Positions 43,940-54,540 are shown, counted from the stretch's first letter. The stretch: DNA of 64,000 nt from Symbiodinium natans (GCA_905221605.1 CAJNDS010000646.1:605397-669396), one strand, 5' to 3'. The notes: generated from the sequence alone by a model not told the origin. Made by a program: numbers and translations.

Positions 43940-45940
43940 TTGCTCATGCTGCACGCCCTCTCTTCGCTTGGCTTAGCTGTCAGCATCAAGCGGCAAAGTT
44001 CAGAACAGGGCGAGGGAGAGCGGCTGATGCATTCGCAGGTTCCGGCTCCTTCCTTCACCTGCAAGTCCGGCCTGGGCTGCCCCGGTAGCTGCGTTTGTGA
44101 TCCGTCCAGGCTGCTACCTCGAGTGTGTGAGCTGGGTGACAGGCTTGAGGCGAATGGCACTGATCTGCTTCACCTCAGGCATGGCTTGCGAACACCATTA
44201 GCGTCACCCGAACTACTTGCTCTTGCGAATGAGGGTGGAATCCTCGAGCAGCGAGCTCGAGAAGGTGCTGCCCTGGTAGCGAAGCTGCGAACAGAGAACG
44301 CCGCGGCAGCTTGGTCTGTGGACTGCGATCGCCAGCGAATTCGGGCGTTGCACAGGGAGAGGCAAAGACTGCTGCAGGAGCTGGGCAGCTTAGAGCAGAC
44401 AGAAAGAAAGCTACGAGAGGACGCCCGAGAAGCTGACAGGAAGCTGGGTGTAGAGAGACGGCAGGCTGAGGAGCGAACATACGGCCAGGAGACCGCTTTG
44501 GGCATCATCGCTAGCCGAGCAAGTTCTGCTGAGCAGCGCTGGCAGGAAGCTGAGGCGCATGCAAGCAGACTGCGGGCTTCAACTGCAGAAGCGGAATCCG
44601 CTGCTGCTGCCTCCAGCCGTGCTTCGGCCATAGATGCCGACAGATACTCGCGCGAAATCTCCGAATTGCAGAAATCTCTGGCACAAGGCGCTCAAGAATC
44701 GTCCCAGCCTTGTGGTGAAAGCGAGGCATTGAGCCAAGTTCAAATTCATCAGCAAGTGCAATCCGAAATGAAGATTTGCGAAGATCTCCGCAGAGCTGAG
44801 CATATTCTCGCAGAGCAAGTCGAGGAGAGTCAATCGAAAGGGGTGGAAACGGAGAAACGGGCACTACAAGTTGCACGTGAGCTTGTAGATTCCTCCCAGG
44901 CCATAGCATGGCTACAGAATGAGGTTGCCATACAAAGGGAAAATTGGGCGGAGCTTGATGCTTTGAGGTCTCACAATGACATGGCGCGCCAGCGGCTACA
45001 ACACAATGCAGAGTTGACAGCGGCTGACATGAACCAGCACAACCAGTCCGCAGAGCAATTTGAACATCCTGAACTGTGTGCAGTCAGTGAAGCTCTACAG
45101 CTTGCTTGGGAGGGTGAGGCGAAAGGCCACCGACAAGCACAGCAGCGGCTGCAAAGCATCCACGCCCTTTGTTTAACACCTGCTCGCCAGCATCTCCTTC
45201 AACTTGCTGCCTTGTCCAAGCAGTGGAGGCAGTGCCTCAATCACTGGAGGTCTGTGGGACAAGAGACCGGCGCAGTCAGTCAGTCAGCACAAGAGCAGGG
45301 ACTATTGCCGGCGGTAGAAGATGCTGCAAAGGAACTTCGGCAAGCGATTTCGATTGGGGCGGCACGGGATATTTGTGGGTGTGTTGAGAATTTGGTGCAA
45401 GAAACTGTTCGTTGGGTGCTTGCAGGAAGGGCAGGCTCCATAGAGAGCTCTGTGGAGCCTGTGACAGCACAAGCAGTACAAACAGCACAAAAAAGGGTCC
45501 CAGGGGCCTCACTGGCCTCAGGCATGTCACGGAAGGGACATGTCAACCATGTTAACCTCCAGGTCCCTGAGCCAGAGGGTGTGGAAGACTCTGATGGGCC
45601 ATCCTTGACTTCATCCTCTTTGAGCTTACCTTTGAGAGAGGCAGCTACGTTGACGCGATCTTCAGTACCCAACGCTCGCGGTCGAAGCACCAACTCGGCA
45701 TGTTTCACGTCGCATGCTCCGCCCCTTCCGCTGGCCAGGGGTGCCGATTCCCTTGCTGGCACAGCTGGACCTCTGTACCGCTTGGAAGGTGCGAGCCCTT
45801 CGTTCAGGCCATTCGTGAGGAGGCCATCAGCACCACTAGCATCAAGTCTCTCGCGGTTGAGCTTAGAGTTGGAAGATTGTTTCGATGACTATTCTGTCCA
45901 TCGCCCCCAACAAGAAGGAGACGAGCGTCAGCGCAGATAG
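43940..45940 (+). CDS. coiled-coil protein with serine-rich tail
   Basis: A 666-codon uninterrupted frame, by far the longest coiled-coil exon here. Residues about 110-260 are dense in Glu, Arg, Ala and Gln (LHRERQRLLQELGSLEQTER, EAESAAAASSRASAIDADRY). The coil continues to about 430. Residues 540-666 are Ser/Pro-rich (SLTSSSLSLPLREAATL) and end QEGDERQRR. No catalytic motif. Likely a structural or scaffold protein. The first 60 codons overlap sequence that may be intron, and the true start could be an upstream exon or a later Met. Apart from that no intron is needed, which contrasts with the neighbouring genes. Confidence 0.7.
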   Translation: MLMLHALSSLGLAVSIKRQSSEQGEGERLMHSQVPAPSFTCKSGLGCPGSCVCDPSRLLPRVCELGDRLEANGTDLLHLRHGLRTPLASPELLALANEGGILEQRAREGAALVAKLRTENAAAAWSVDCDRQRIRALHRERQRLLQELGSLEQTERKLREDAREADRKLGVERRQAEERTYGQETALGIIASRASSAEQRWQEAEAHASRLRASTAEAESAAAASSRASAIDADRYSREISELQKSLAQGAQESSQPCGESEALSQVQIHQQVQSEMKICEDLRRAEHILAEQVEESQSKGVETEKRALQVARELVDSSQAIAWLQNEVAIQRENWAELDALRSHNDMARQRLQHNAELTAADMNQHNQSAEQFEHPELCAVSEALQLAWEGEAKGHRQAQQRLQSIHALCLTPARQHLLQLAALSKQWRQCLNHWRSVGQETGAVSQSAQEQGLLPAVEDAAKELRQAISIGAARDICGCVENLVQETVRWVLAGRAGSIESSVEPVTAQAVQTAQKRVPGASLASGMSRKGHVNHVNLQVPEPEGVEDSDGPSLTSSSLSLPLREAATLTRSSVPNARGRSTNSACFTSHAPPLPLARGADSLAGTAGPLYRLEGASPSFRPFVRRPSAPLASSLSRLSLELEDCFDDYSVHRPQQEGDERQRR

Positions 45941-46410
45941 CCCGAATCAACGGCAAGTTAATGATTCTTCAAGTGCATTCCGTGACAAATGCACGGAGTG
46001 AATTTGTTCCTTCGAAATGGAGTGAACACCTCCGCCGCATTGCGCCTGTCGCCTTGAAACAGCTCAATAGGCTTGGTGGCAGTTCGGATCGTTTGAACTG
46101 TCAATGTAGAATAGTGTAGCTTTTGATTTGCAGCGGCAGCTTGGGGCATCAGGGTCATTAAGTCAACCAGCCGAGGCTTGCTTTTAGGCAGCTTCGCTAG
46201 TTTTGAGGGGCCCACATCGTCGCCACAGCAGACATAGTCGTTAGGGGGTTTTGAACCGGTTGAAATTTATCAAGCGATGGGGCATGTTTCGTCAGACTTT
46301 CACAGGAGGGGCAGGTGGTCTATGCGAAGCCAGGAACCTCGGGCATCTTCCAGCCTCATTCTGCCTACACTGCAGGTCAAGCTGGAACTTTCAAGAATTT
46401 CAAGAATTCC
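45941..46410. other. no supported gene
   Basis: Probably 3-prime flank of the coiled-coil gene; nothing recognisable. Confidence 0.4.
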
Positions 46411-46413
46411 AGA

Positions 46414-46515
46414 AGTTCAGGTCGCGTTCCCCGTCTCGACCACGGAGTGCTCCAAGCGGTGAGAGCCGCTCAGTGTCTCCGCGAAGCCAGAAGGCAGGAG
46501 ATGGCCAGAGCATGC
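46414..46515 (+). CDS. candidate exon, RS-rich
   Basis: After CCAGAAG the frame reads FRSRSPSRPRSAPSGESRS and then VSPRSQKAGDGQSMPGHP. Arg-Ser dipeptides and SP motifs are typical of splicing-factor RS tails, but such a short stretch could also be a disordered linker. Could be a last exon of the preceding gene or part of another. Confidence 0.4.
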
Positions 46516-46796
46516 CAGGGCATCCCGCTTCACTGCTTCACCGTTTTTCTGACCTTTGGATACTTTGGAATCCGCTGGCATATCCGTTGGCATATCCTGG
46601 CAGGCACAGACACCTTCTCCACAAAGGAGCCAGTCGCCACGGACCAATCACCCAACCAGTGCACCCAAGGACTGTCACGAAAGCTCCTTGGGGCCTTGCG
46701 TTGCGGTTTTCAACACTCTTGGTGGGTCACAGATGGCCTTGAGGGACTTGTCTGGTTGATGTTTACAGTGTAATACAGGATTTCAATAGTTCAAAA

Positions 46797-46920
46797 TGCG
46801 CCCCCCCCACCCCCCCCCTCCCCCCACCCCCACAAAAAGCTAAACAAAAGAGACCAACTCCACCATTGCTTCGGTCACCCCCCCCCCCCCCCCCTTCCCC
46901 CCCCCCCCCCCCCCCCCCCT
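46797..46920. repeat. poly-C tracts
   Basis: Long runs of C interrupted by A and T, at about 46,800-46,830 and 46,878-46,919. Confidence 0.95.
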
Positions 46921-47368
46921 TGCAAAACAAACGCGAGTTGAAGTTGCTCGTATGACAGGGGGGAGGCCCATCTCACCCCCCAATGGCTCTTCGTTTCAAG
47001 CTGCGTATGACTGCGGGCTTTGTTTACTTTGCTTGCCCTTGCGCGCAACGTAGAAGCATATTGTCTAGTTTTCGTTCCCCGGAGTTCAAGTCACTGCTCC
47101 GACCCTCCCTGGGTTTCTGTAGCAGCTGTAGCACATTGTGGCACTGCAGCAGGACCAATCGAGAATCCTTGCGGCTGGGCCTATGGGCCCCGAAAGATTC
47201 AAAGCCATGGAGCAGGAGGGATTTTGTTGGATTTCACTTGCTTGATGTCTTCGCAGATCTGGCAGAGTGTTTCGTTGCAGGTTGTTTTTGGCCGGGGTTG
47301 TTGTTGGCCGGGCTGCTTGCATCAGCAGGGGTTGAGCACAGGTTCAAGCGAGAAGTAGGCCATGGACA

Positions 47369-49639
47369 ATGGACGCGGTGACTCCCCAAAAGCTTCAGGA
47401 TGAGTTCATTGAGAATGTTCTGAGTTGGCTGAGGAACGTAAAGCTGCGTGAGGTATGCCTGCAAGCAAATGCAGCAAGGGAATCGCCGTCAAGTCAGGTC
47501 ATCTCCGGCACCGTCTCCGACACAGTCTCCGACACGGTCTCCAACGCTGTCAATGCAGTGCTTCAGACTGCCAAGAAGCAAACGTATCAGCAAACGAAGG
47601 CCTTGAAGCAAAGAGCACAGGTCGAGGCAATTGCATCCCAGTGCTTGCAACTTATGCCACCTGCATGTAATGTTATCATCGAGCTTGGAGCTGGCCAAGC
47701 GCTGCTGGGCCACACCATCAGCTTGGCCAGCAGCCTTCCTCTCATTGCCGTCGAACGCCGGAGCAACACCAATGCTTTCGACACAAGCGCTGGCAGCACT
47801 CCTTCGGTCAGAGTGCAAGGAGACATCGCATCTTTCTCCGCGTGTCCTGTGGACTCGGATCTGGATCCGGTGGAGCCTCAGTTATCTCTGGCTTGCTCTC
47901 CTCTTGCTTGCAGTCCTTGCCCTCCAAAAACAGCGGCCCTGGTTTGCAAACACCTCTGCGGTCACAGCTTCGACGAAGCGCTGTCGCTGGCAGTCGCTTT
48001 GCATGAGCAGACGCCAAGTTTTCAAGGCTTCGAGTTTGGCTTCATGTGTGGAGCTCCCTGTTGCCACGCCACGATGCGCTGGGAGTCGTTGGGCCCAGGA
48101 GCACAGCGCTGGTTTCGAGATCTCGGTATGCCTGTTGGTGCTGATCCTGCAGAATCTTTCTCACTTCTCACGGACATCATTCGGCTAGCCCGGGTAGGAT
48201 CAAACGAGACGCCCAAAGGCTCAAAAGCATGCGCCAAGTGGCGCCTGCGGCGGCACCTGGACGACTCTGAGGCCGTCTTTCTCGGCCAAAAGGTGTGTCG
48301 GCTGATTGATGAAGAGCGCCTCGTCCGCCTCGAAGGCTGCGGTATGGTGGTGAGGCTCTTGGAGTACTGCCATCACACACTTTCGCCGGACAACATCCTC
48401 TTCTTGGCCCGACCGCGCGAGCAACATGAGGCCCCTGCGTGGCCGGAGCCCAGTCCTCCAGGGTTGTTGGAATCCACCACGTACAGCCCTCCTCCTCTCC
48501 CTCCTCTTCCTCCGCTTTGCCTCCTCATCGAGCTCGACCCGACAGCTCCACAAAGCTTGGTGCCACGACTCGCTGCTGTTCTTCTGGACATAAAAGCTGC
48601 GGAATCCTTGCCCATAACCGTTAGTGGTCTTGCAGATGCATCTCATGTGTTGGCATGCAGCGTGCTGGCTCCCCCTTCTGAGCTAGCTAAGCTACTGCAA
48701 AATCTCAGCCGGCGTCTTTTGCTTCAAATGGTCGTGAGCCGCTTCATAGCCCTGACAGACACTGCAGCTGATCTGTCCGAGCTCATATCAGCCGTCCGAA
48801 ATTGGCACGAGCATGAGGCATCCGAGAGATCCCAGGTGATGCTGAGAATTTCTGCTCGGCCGAGATCCCTCGAACCAAGTATTTGCGCGGAGTTGCCATC
48901 AGATGCATTAGACCCAGTGCACTTTACCCATGTATTGACTGTGAATCAGGGCCACGACTTGCGTTACTCCATACTTCCACGCGGCTGCTTCGATCCATCC
49001 TCTTGGTCCGACGCCAAGCGCAATGCGCGAAAAGACGTGTCGAACTCGAAGCTGCCTTTCCGCTTCTTGGAAGCGGGCATCCGATTCAAAGCTCGGGTCG
49101 AGGCCACGGCCCTGGTCCTTTGGCGCGATACTCATTCCTCCTCTCTCGGCGATTGGGCGGAGTGTGCAAGCCATGTGTGGGGTTCCGACATACCCCTAGC
49201 AGAGCTGCGCCCTGCCAGCAGTTCGGGCTGGGCTGCAAGAGTTGACACATGCAGCGATGTCTCTCTCCTTCCGATCAGAGGAACATGGTATGCACTGCAG
49301 GACGGCAGGCTGGGGGCCCATGCCGACCTGCTCCTAGTCGATGCAAGCAGCACGGGTGAAGAGGCGGTCTCGCTGGTGCGGCGAATTCTGCAGGAGCCCT
49401 GGCCTAAGCACCTCGAAACATTTTTTATAGTTGGTCTGCATCGACATGTTGTCTCTGCAGCTTCCATAGCGATGAAGAAAATCAGGGGCCCTTGTCATTA
49501 TCTTAGTTTTCATCTGGGCCTGGGCCTCCAAAACCCAGTGTTGCTTTATTTGCTGTTGGCACTGTTGGCCCTCCTTGGGTTGGGAGATGTTGGGAGGGTT
49601 TGGGGAGGTTTCGGGAAGCCCGCCTGGCCGGGAAACTAG
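47369..49639 (+). CDS. TRM13: TRM13-type tRNA 2'-O-methyltransferase with C-terminal extension
   Basis: Predicted SAM-dependent enzyme of the TRM13 family, which 2'-O-methylates position 4 of some tRNAs. In the 756-codon frame, ELGAGQALLG (105-114) is the SAM-binding motif I; VERR (128-131) and D152 follow; VCKHLCGHSFDEAL (192-205) is the family signature; APCCHATMRW (229-238) is the CCH motif; and the domain ends with EGCGMVVRLLEYCHHTLSPD (322-341) and NILFLAR, as in TRM13. The N-terminal CCCH/U11-48K zinc fingers of fungal and animal TRM13 are absent or in unseen exons upstream. Residues 46-61 hold a small VSDT repeat. After a Pro-rich linker (about 355-385) come more than 300 residues not found in standard TRM13. 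The last 30 codons look like read-through into intron. Confidence 0.85.
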   Translation: MDAVTPQKLQDEFIENVLSWLRNVKLREVCLQANAARESPSSQVISGTVSDTVSDTVSNAVNAVLQTAKKQTYQQTKALKQRAQVEAIASQCLQLMPPACNVIIELGAGQALLGHTISLASSLPLIAVERRSNTNAFDTSAGSTPSVRVQGDIASFSACPVDSDLDPVEPQLSLACSPLACSPCPPKTAALVCKHLCGHSFDEALSLAVALHEQTPSFQGFEFGFMCGAPCCHATMRWESLGPGAQRWFRDLGMPVGADPAESFSLLTDIIRLARVGSNETPKGSKACAKWRLRRHLDDSEAVFLGQKVCRLIDEERLVRLEGCGMVVRLLEYCHHTLSPDNILFLARPREQHEAPAWPEPSPPGLLESTTYSPPPLPPLPPLCLLIELDPTAPQSLVPRLAAVLLDIKAAESLPITVSGLADASHVLACSVLAPPSELAKLLQNLSRRLLLQMVVSRFIALTDTAADLSELISAVRNWHEHEASERSQVMLRISARPRSLEPSICAELPSDALDPVHFTHVLTVNQGHDLRYSILPRGCFDPSSWSDAKRNARKDVSNSKLPFRFLEAGIRFKARVEATALVLWRDTHSSSLGDWAECASHVWGSDIPLAELRPASSSGWAARVDTCSDVSLLPIRGTWYALQDGRLGAHADLLLVDASSTGEEAVSLVRRILQEPWPKHLETFFIVGLHRHVVSAASIAMKKIRGPCHYLSFHLGLGLQNPVLLYLLLALLALLGLGDVGRVWGGFGKPAWPGN

Positions 49640-49800
49640 TGCTGTGGCACATTTCAGTAACTCAGTACTGGTATCAGCTCTTAGCCGAGCCCCTAATCTT
49701 CTGAAACCACTGTGTTCTTAAGCAGTGCCTCGCTGTAGCTTAGTTTCACAAGTTACCCTCACCCCAGCAGTCAGGTCCTAAACCATCATAAGAGCTAAAT
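49640..49800. other. short gap
   Basis: Sequence between the TRM13 frame and the next coding-like region; nothing recognisable. Confidence 0.4.
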
Positions 49801-50794
49801 GTGATGCACACCTGCAGTTGCACGTCATACAAGGTTGTGCTGACTGCTCCTTCCCCTGCACTGGCCAGATCTGGAACTGCAGTACTTAAGATGCGCAGCG
49901 GTCGACGTCCACGAGCCGTCAAGCAATGGCTGAAAGACATGGTCAGCCTGATTGAAGGCAAGTCAAGCAAGTTCAACAAGGTGGAGCTACTCCACTTGCT
50001 AAGTGACCGCGAGAATGAGCGCACGGCAATTTTCAGCTGGAGTGGTATCCCTGAGGAAGACGCCGATCACCTGACATGTGCGGAGAGAAAGGCCGAACAT
50101 AGAACCATAGGACGACCGGGTGCCTTGTCCGATGCTTGTCTGGCTTGTGAGGCAAACTACTGTTTAGTCAAGCAAAGGAGCGCGCTGCCTTGTCTGAGCG
50201 AATTCGTGAAGGACAGGGGAAGGCGCTTGCCCCTCAGAACATCCTCAGTATGCCCAGTCTCTTACGAGGATCGCGGGAGGGGGGACTCCGAAACCTTTGA
50301 CCACGGCACTGAAGCTGAACTTCAGTTGGAACTGGACAGCCCTCACTTACGTGTCCCATTCCTTTTGGCCGTTTTGGAACAGCGATTCAAGTGAGATCAT
50401 CATTCATGACGACAATCGGCGGCTGAGGCCGGATCAGCAGCGTGGATTCTTGTACGGCACATTTGTGCAGGGAGGACATGACAAGCATCCCAACTGCATT
50501 GGACAAATCTTGAGGAAAGAATGAAAGCCGCTCCTGCTCTGCAAGGCATCGTTTCAGTTCAGACCGGGGCGCTCGCTCCATGTACCGCGTTTACCGCAGC
50601 AGCGTCTCGCAGGATATTCTGCACGATGCACCGCTCATGCAGCCACCGTGAGCTTTCCAGCGCGTATCCGAATCTACAATGATGCACACAATCAGTGTCG
50701 AATATGAGGACTCAGCGTTGGACCCTTCAGAGCTTCGATCCGACAGCAAGGATCCTATCAAGTCATGGTTGCTTAAAGCAAGTGTGCTGCTACG
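49801..50794 (+). CDS. unrecognised multi-exon gene
   Basis: A frame from 49,801 to 50,394 contains AVKQWLKDMVSLIEGKSSKF and NKVELLHLLSDRENERTAIF, which look coding, and later LELDSPHLRVPFLLAVLEQR. A second segment near 50,430-50,470 reads RPDQQRGFLYGTFVQ in another frame. A third, 50,661-50,794, is well bounded (see its entry). The parts probably belong to one protein, but I do not recognise the family. The start is not fixed. Confidence 0.4.
50661..50794 (+). CDS. exon of the unrecognised 50-kb gene
   Basis: Between AGCTTTCCAG and a canonical GTAAGC donor at 50,795. The frame reads RVSESTMMHTISVEYEDSAL and then DPSELRSDSKDPIKSWLLKA. Confidence 0.55.
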
Positions 50795-51010
50795 GTAAGC
50801 AGTCATTTCTTTCTTTGAAGCCCTTCCAAACATGTGGGAATACGTGAGGTCGAAGAAGCAGTGCTGTTCAGCACGAGGCAGGGAGCATTCACGTGACAAA
50901 TGGTGCTCTCAACTGCTTGGCTGGCTCCTTTGACAGGCAGAGTCTGAGAGTGATGGTGAGTACCAGGCCCGAGACCTGAATTCTTCTGCACTCCTTGGAC
51001 AGGGGCAAAA

Positions 51011-51027
51011 AAACACGCACACACGCA

Positions 51028-51085
<58 letters not shown>
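51011..51085. repeat. (CGCA)n and (CA)n microsatellite
   Basis: CGCACGCA units run directly into a long CA repeat. Confidence 0.95.
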
Positions 51086-51086
<1 letters not shown>

Positions 51087-51220
51087 TGCCAAGCCTGGGC
51101 ACAGCGACAGTTGCCAATCAGGCCATGTTTGCGGATGATGCTCATAATCATGCACACCGACTTAACACATAGTTCACACTTAAATGGCATGTAAATATCT
51201 ATTATGTACATGTGCGACCC

Positions 51221-51238
51221 CCACCCCCCCCCCCCCCG
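51221..51238. repeat. poly-C tract
   Basis: Homopolymeric C run following CCACC. Confidence 0.9.
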
Positions 51239-51244
51239 CTCTCC

Positions 51245-52380
51245 GTTTGGTTCTTTTTTAAGCGGCATGAGTCACCTTAACATTCTCCCATTTCTGACGC
51301 CCTCACCAACACCTGGAATTCTACTTTCCTCCAAGAAAAAACTACTGCGGAAGACCTGAAACCCACAATAGAGTAGCTAAGTATCACCATTCCTTCCCTT
51401 TGAAATCCTCAGAACAGCCTGCAATACCAAACATACCATATATCGTGGCTAGGTATCACTTGCAGGCCCCGTTAAAGCGCTCCACAGAGACCTGGATCAT
51501 ATAGGATTCAGCCTGTTACGTCCGAGGAGATTCCTTCACGAAAAGCATCACTGTGCCACTAAGGGTTTGAGGTACTATTCATTCTTCTAGAAAATACAAC
51601 TGCTGATGGTGTGCAAACCATGAAGAACCATGAAGGGTAGTTGCTGGGACACTTTCATGATAAATCCAATCAAGTCGTGATGATTTGACCAACTACTGTA
51701 GTTCGCACAGGCTTCGTGTGATGTTCAGAACTTTGTGTGATTCCTTGACTAATCCTAAAGACTAAAGACCGCGGGCAACGCGTTAGTTGCCTGGAGAGTC
51801 TTCGAGGATCTCAGCTACAGAACTGTGGGGATCAGGTGCCGGGGAATTTTGGAAGGAGCCGAAGGGTGATTCTAGCTTTTCTGTTTTGACTCGTTGAGCA
51901 GTATTGTATCTAGAAGAAATATTTTTTCAGGAATGTTTGCCGCAAGAGTCGCAAAGCAGCTAAGTCTATGTTTCACGCTGCATCACTGAAAGCCCATCAC
52001 CGAATAATCGTCACCGAACGTTCGTCTCCGAATATGCAGCTCAGCACCGTGACTACGAGTCTGTCATGAGAACATAGATTAAACTTATGAAGAAGAACAA
52101 AAGCATAAGGGTTCGAAGCATAACGTGAAGCAACAACAACGAATGTTGGATCGTGAATATACTGTTCGCCACAAATCCATTCTGTAAAAGATGGAAGTGG
52201 AGATAATGAGTTCGTAATTGCTGTAACCCCTCATAACCTCAAAATAAGACAGAACCCATATAGAGATGGCCACAGTGCGCGACAGCATGATTATTGGCGT
52301 AGGAGAGGGAGGAGTCGAGTTGCACTTTGGAGCACGACGCCCACTGCAATCGTGTTAAGAGTGGGCCTGTATGCTGTCCA
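51245..52380. other. empty stretch
   Basis: AT-richer sequence with no frame above about 70 codons and no motif; intergenic or intron. Confidence 0.6.
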
Positions 52381-52384
52381 GCTG

Positions 52385-52800
52385 CACCTAACACGTTCTC
52401 CTACACCTGTCTAAGCCCTAAAACCAGCAAACCGAAACAAACCCTTTACATCATGAAAAACCGTAGGCCAAACCCTCAAACCTTGAAAGCCCCTACAACC
52501 CTAAACCTCTAAGCACGAATCCCGGATGTTTTAGGGTTTGTTTAGGGTTGCGGGGTTGCGGGGGTTGCGGTGGCACAGCGTTGGTTGGGTGTTTGAAACT
52601 GTGCCTGTTGATTGGCTAGAGTCTGGGAGTCCAGTCAGTAGCACGGGAAGCCTGTGCTTGGGCAGACTCGGGCAACACCCACAAGAGTTTGGATGCAAAA
52701 GCAATTTTAGGGCAAAGTCCGGATGCAACAAAACGTGTACAGGGCATAAGGTTTGCATGAGGGTTTTGGGTTTTGGGGTGGGGTTGGGGGAGGGGGGGTA
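52385..52800. repeat. degenerate telomere-like (CCCTAAA / TTTAGGG) sequence
   Basis: CCCTAAAACC, AAACCCTTTAC, AACCCTAAACC and then GTTTTAGGGTTTGTTTAGGG occur within 200 bp, first the C-rich and then the G-rich strand, meeting near 52,520. The orientation switch suggests a head-to-head degenerate array. Confidence 0.55.
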
Positions 52801-53289
52801 CTGACACGCGACACGGAGCCATATTATACAGAAGGGCCGCGGTGGGGCCTGCCTGTTCTGGCACAGTCTTTGTCAGGGTTCGGTGGCATGAAATCCTCAA
52901 CCCTGAACAAGCAGTTAAAGCCATGCAGCCTTCAACCGAGGCAAGAAGATAGACGAATGAAGCAAAAACACCGGTAGCATACTGGGATGTTGTTGTCATG
53001 GTTGTTGTAGAACTCTTTTGGGTTTGTTTAATCCTTTATGTCCTGGCAGGAGTGGGGGTGCGGATGGGTGTAGATTTTCCCTTGCAGTCAGCCCTACTTT
53101 TGCGAACATTGCATCTTGGACGTGATCACGCCTACGGCTCAAAAGTCCCCGATACAAAAAGTCAGGATAGAGAGGCTGAACGGTGCTGGTAGCCTTCTGG
53201 TGGCTGGCCTGATCTTCAGGTTATCAGCCGTAGTGTTCCCAAGCTGCGGCGCTCCCACTTGCAAACGCCCCACCTGGTGAGATGAGCGA

Positions 53290-54035
53290 TGCGCAGGCTC
53301 AACCTGCCATCAACGGTGGAGTCATGCTTTAGGTCGATGACAGTCTCGCTAACTTCCTTCGCTCCTGTGCCTCCTTGCCTCTTGACACTGCTCAATGTCA
53401 ACGTGCCTATCTCGTGGCCTCATCTGGTGCTCTTGTCGCTTCTGTTTCCATTCCGAAACAGTGGAGCAACAGACCTCCAAATTTCACACCTTCGCGAAGG
53501 CAAACACACCCTCCGAACGTTGCCTCGGTGCGCCTGAGCCCTCTCGCGGCTCCACTGTACTCTCCGACCTGCGCAGGCCACCGGGTACCGTGAAAAGCGT
53601 GCCAGCTAGACTTTGGCAACAGTTGCTCGACTGCTTGGACTCCATAGCAAAGGTTACCAAAGAAATGAGCATGTTATCGAATGCCTCGGCTGCCAGATCA
53701 AATGCAAGGCGCCTCTGCCGATACGCGTTGCCGACCCAAGGCCTCCGCAGTAGCCCTTCGCGAAGATAGGCGGTTGGGTGCCGCTTTGTGACGTGGATGG
53801 CCGCGCAAATCCAAGCCCAAGCCCAACTTGCCAAAGCCATGACTGCGCAATGCTCACCTGGTTCCATCCGATACGGAAACCGTGCCTACAGAATCAGGCA
53901 GAGCCAAGCTCGTCACAACTGTTTTGGATTTTGGCTACTTCCTGCGACGAGTGGCAAGTTGGTCGTCAGCTCGCAACCCTCTCACGGGCTTCGGGTGAGA
54001 AATGAGCTAGCCGATGCCGTTGCCCACGCAATATA
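53290..54035 (+). CDS. unrecognised gene, coding-like exons
   Basis: Three successive plus-strand frames look coding. From about 53,331, VDDSLANFLRSCASLPLDTA and then QCQRAYLVASSGALVASVS; from about 53,460, a frame with VEQQTSKFHTFAKANTPSER and then PARLWQQLLDCLDSIAKVTK EMSMLSNASAARSNARRLCR; from about 53,795, MAAQIQAQAQLAKAMTAQCS and PGSIRYGNRAYRIRQ. The frames overlap, so splice sites between them are uncertain. No family recognised. Confidence 0.4.
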
Positions 54036-54089
54036 ATGCAGTCCGACCGCCCGCGGTGGGGTGACGGGCTGATGCATTTTGCTGGTGTG

Positions 54090-54540
54090 AGGGTTGCTGC
54101 AGCAAAGCCCCTAACTGTCATTTGCTGCCTCAGCAAACGACTGGGCTTTGCCTGCTCTTTCACCCGAAGCATAAAGTGGAAAAAAAGGCAGAGGGGGTGT
54201 TGCCTTACGCACTCGTGCCCGAACTTTGAGTCTAGATTTAAGATACGGTAAGATATGAAACGATTCACGCTTCCTTTTCCTGAGTGTTTCTTAGCTTCTG
54301 CGTAGCCTCTAGGCTCAAGCTTGCATGCCGTTTTTCGCACTGAACACACCGGCCAAACCCATCCTCTGTTCGAAACTGGATGTTGGGGTTGCTGGGGCAA
54401 AGCCATTTGTTGCCTCAGCAACCGACTTGCTTTGCCCTTGCCTTTACTCTTTCACCAGAATGGCGTAGAAGAAAGAGAGAGAACATGTTTGCCTTGCACA
54501 CTCGTGCCTTAAGTTTGAGCAACATAAGAAACGTTTCTTC
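54090..54540. repeat. direct duplication of about 150 bp
   Basis: The block 54,092-54,240 recurs at about 54,383-54,525 with divergence: TTTGCTGCCTCAGCAA versus TTTGTTGCCTCAGCAA, CTTTCACCCGAAGCATAAAG versus CTTTCACCAGAATGGCGTAG, and CACTCGTGCCCGAACTTTGAG versus CACTCGTGCCTTAAGTTTGAG. Unit spacing is about 290 bp. Confidence 0.75.

Noticed and set aside
44170-44909. Minus-strand frames of 132-153 codons at 44.2-44.9 kb
   Set aside because: Antisense to the 666-codon coiled-coil frame, whose composition is far more protein-like.
43940-45940. Kinesin or myosin motor identity for the coiled-coil frame
   Set aside because: No P-loop (GxxxxGKS/T) or switch motif was found in or just upstream of it.
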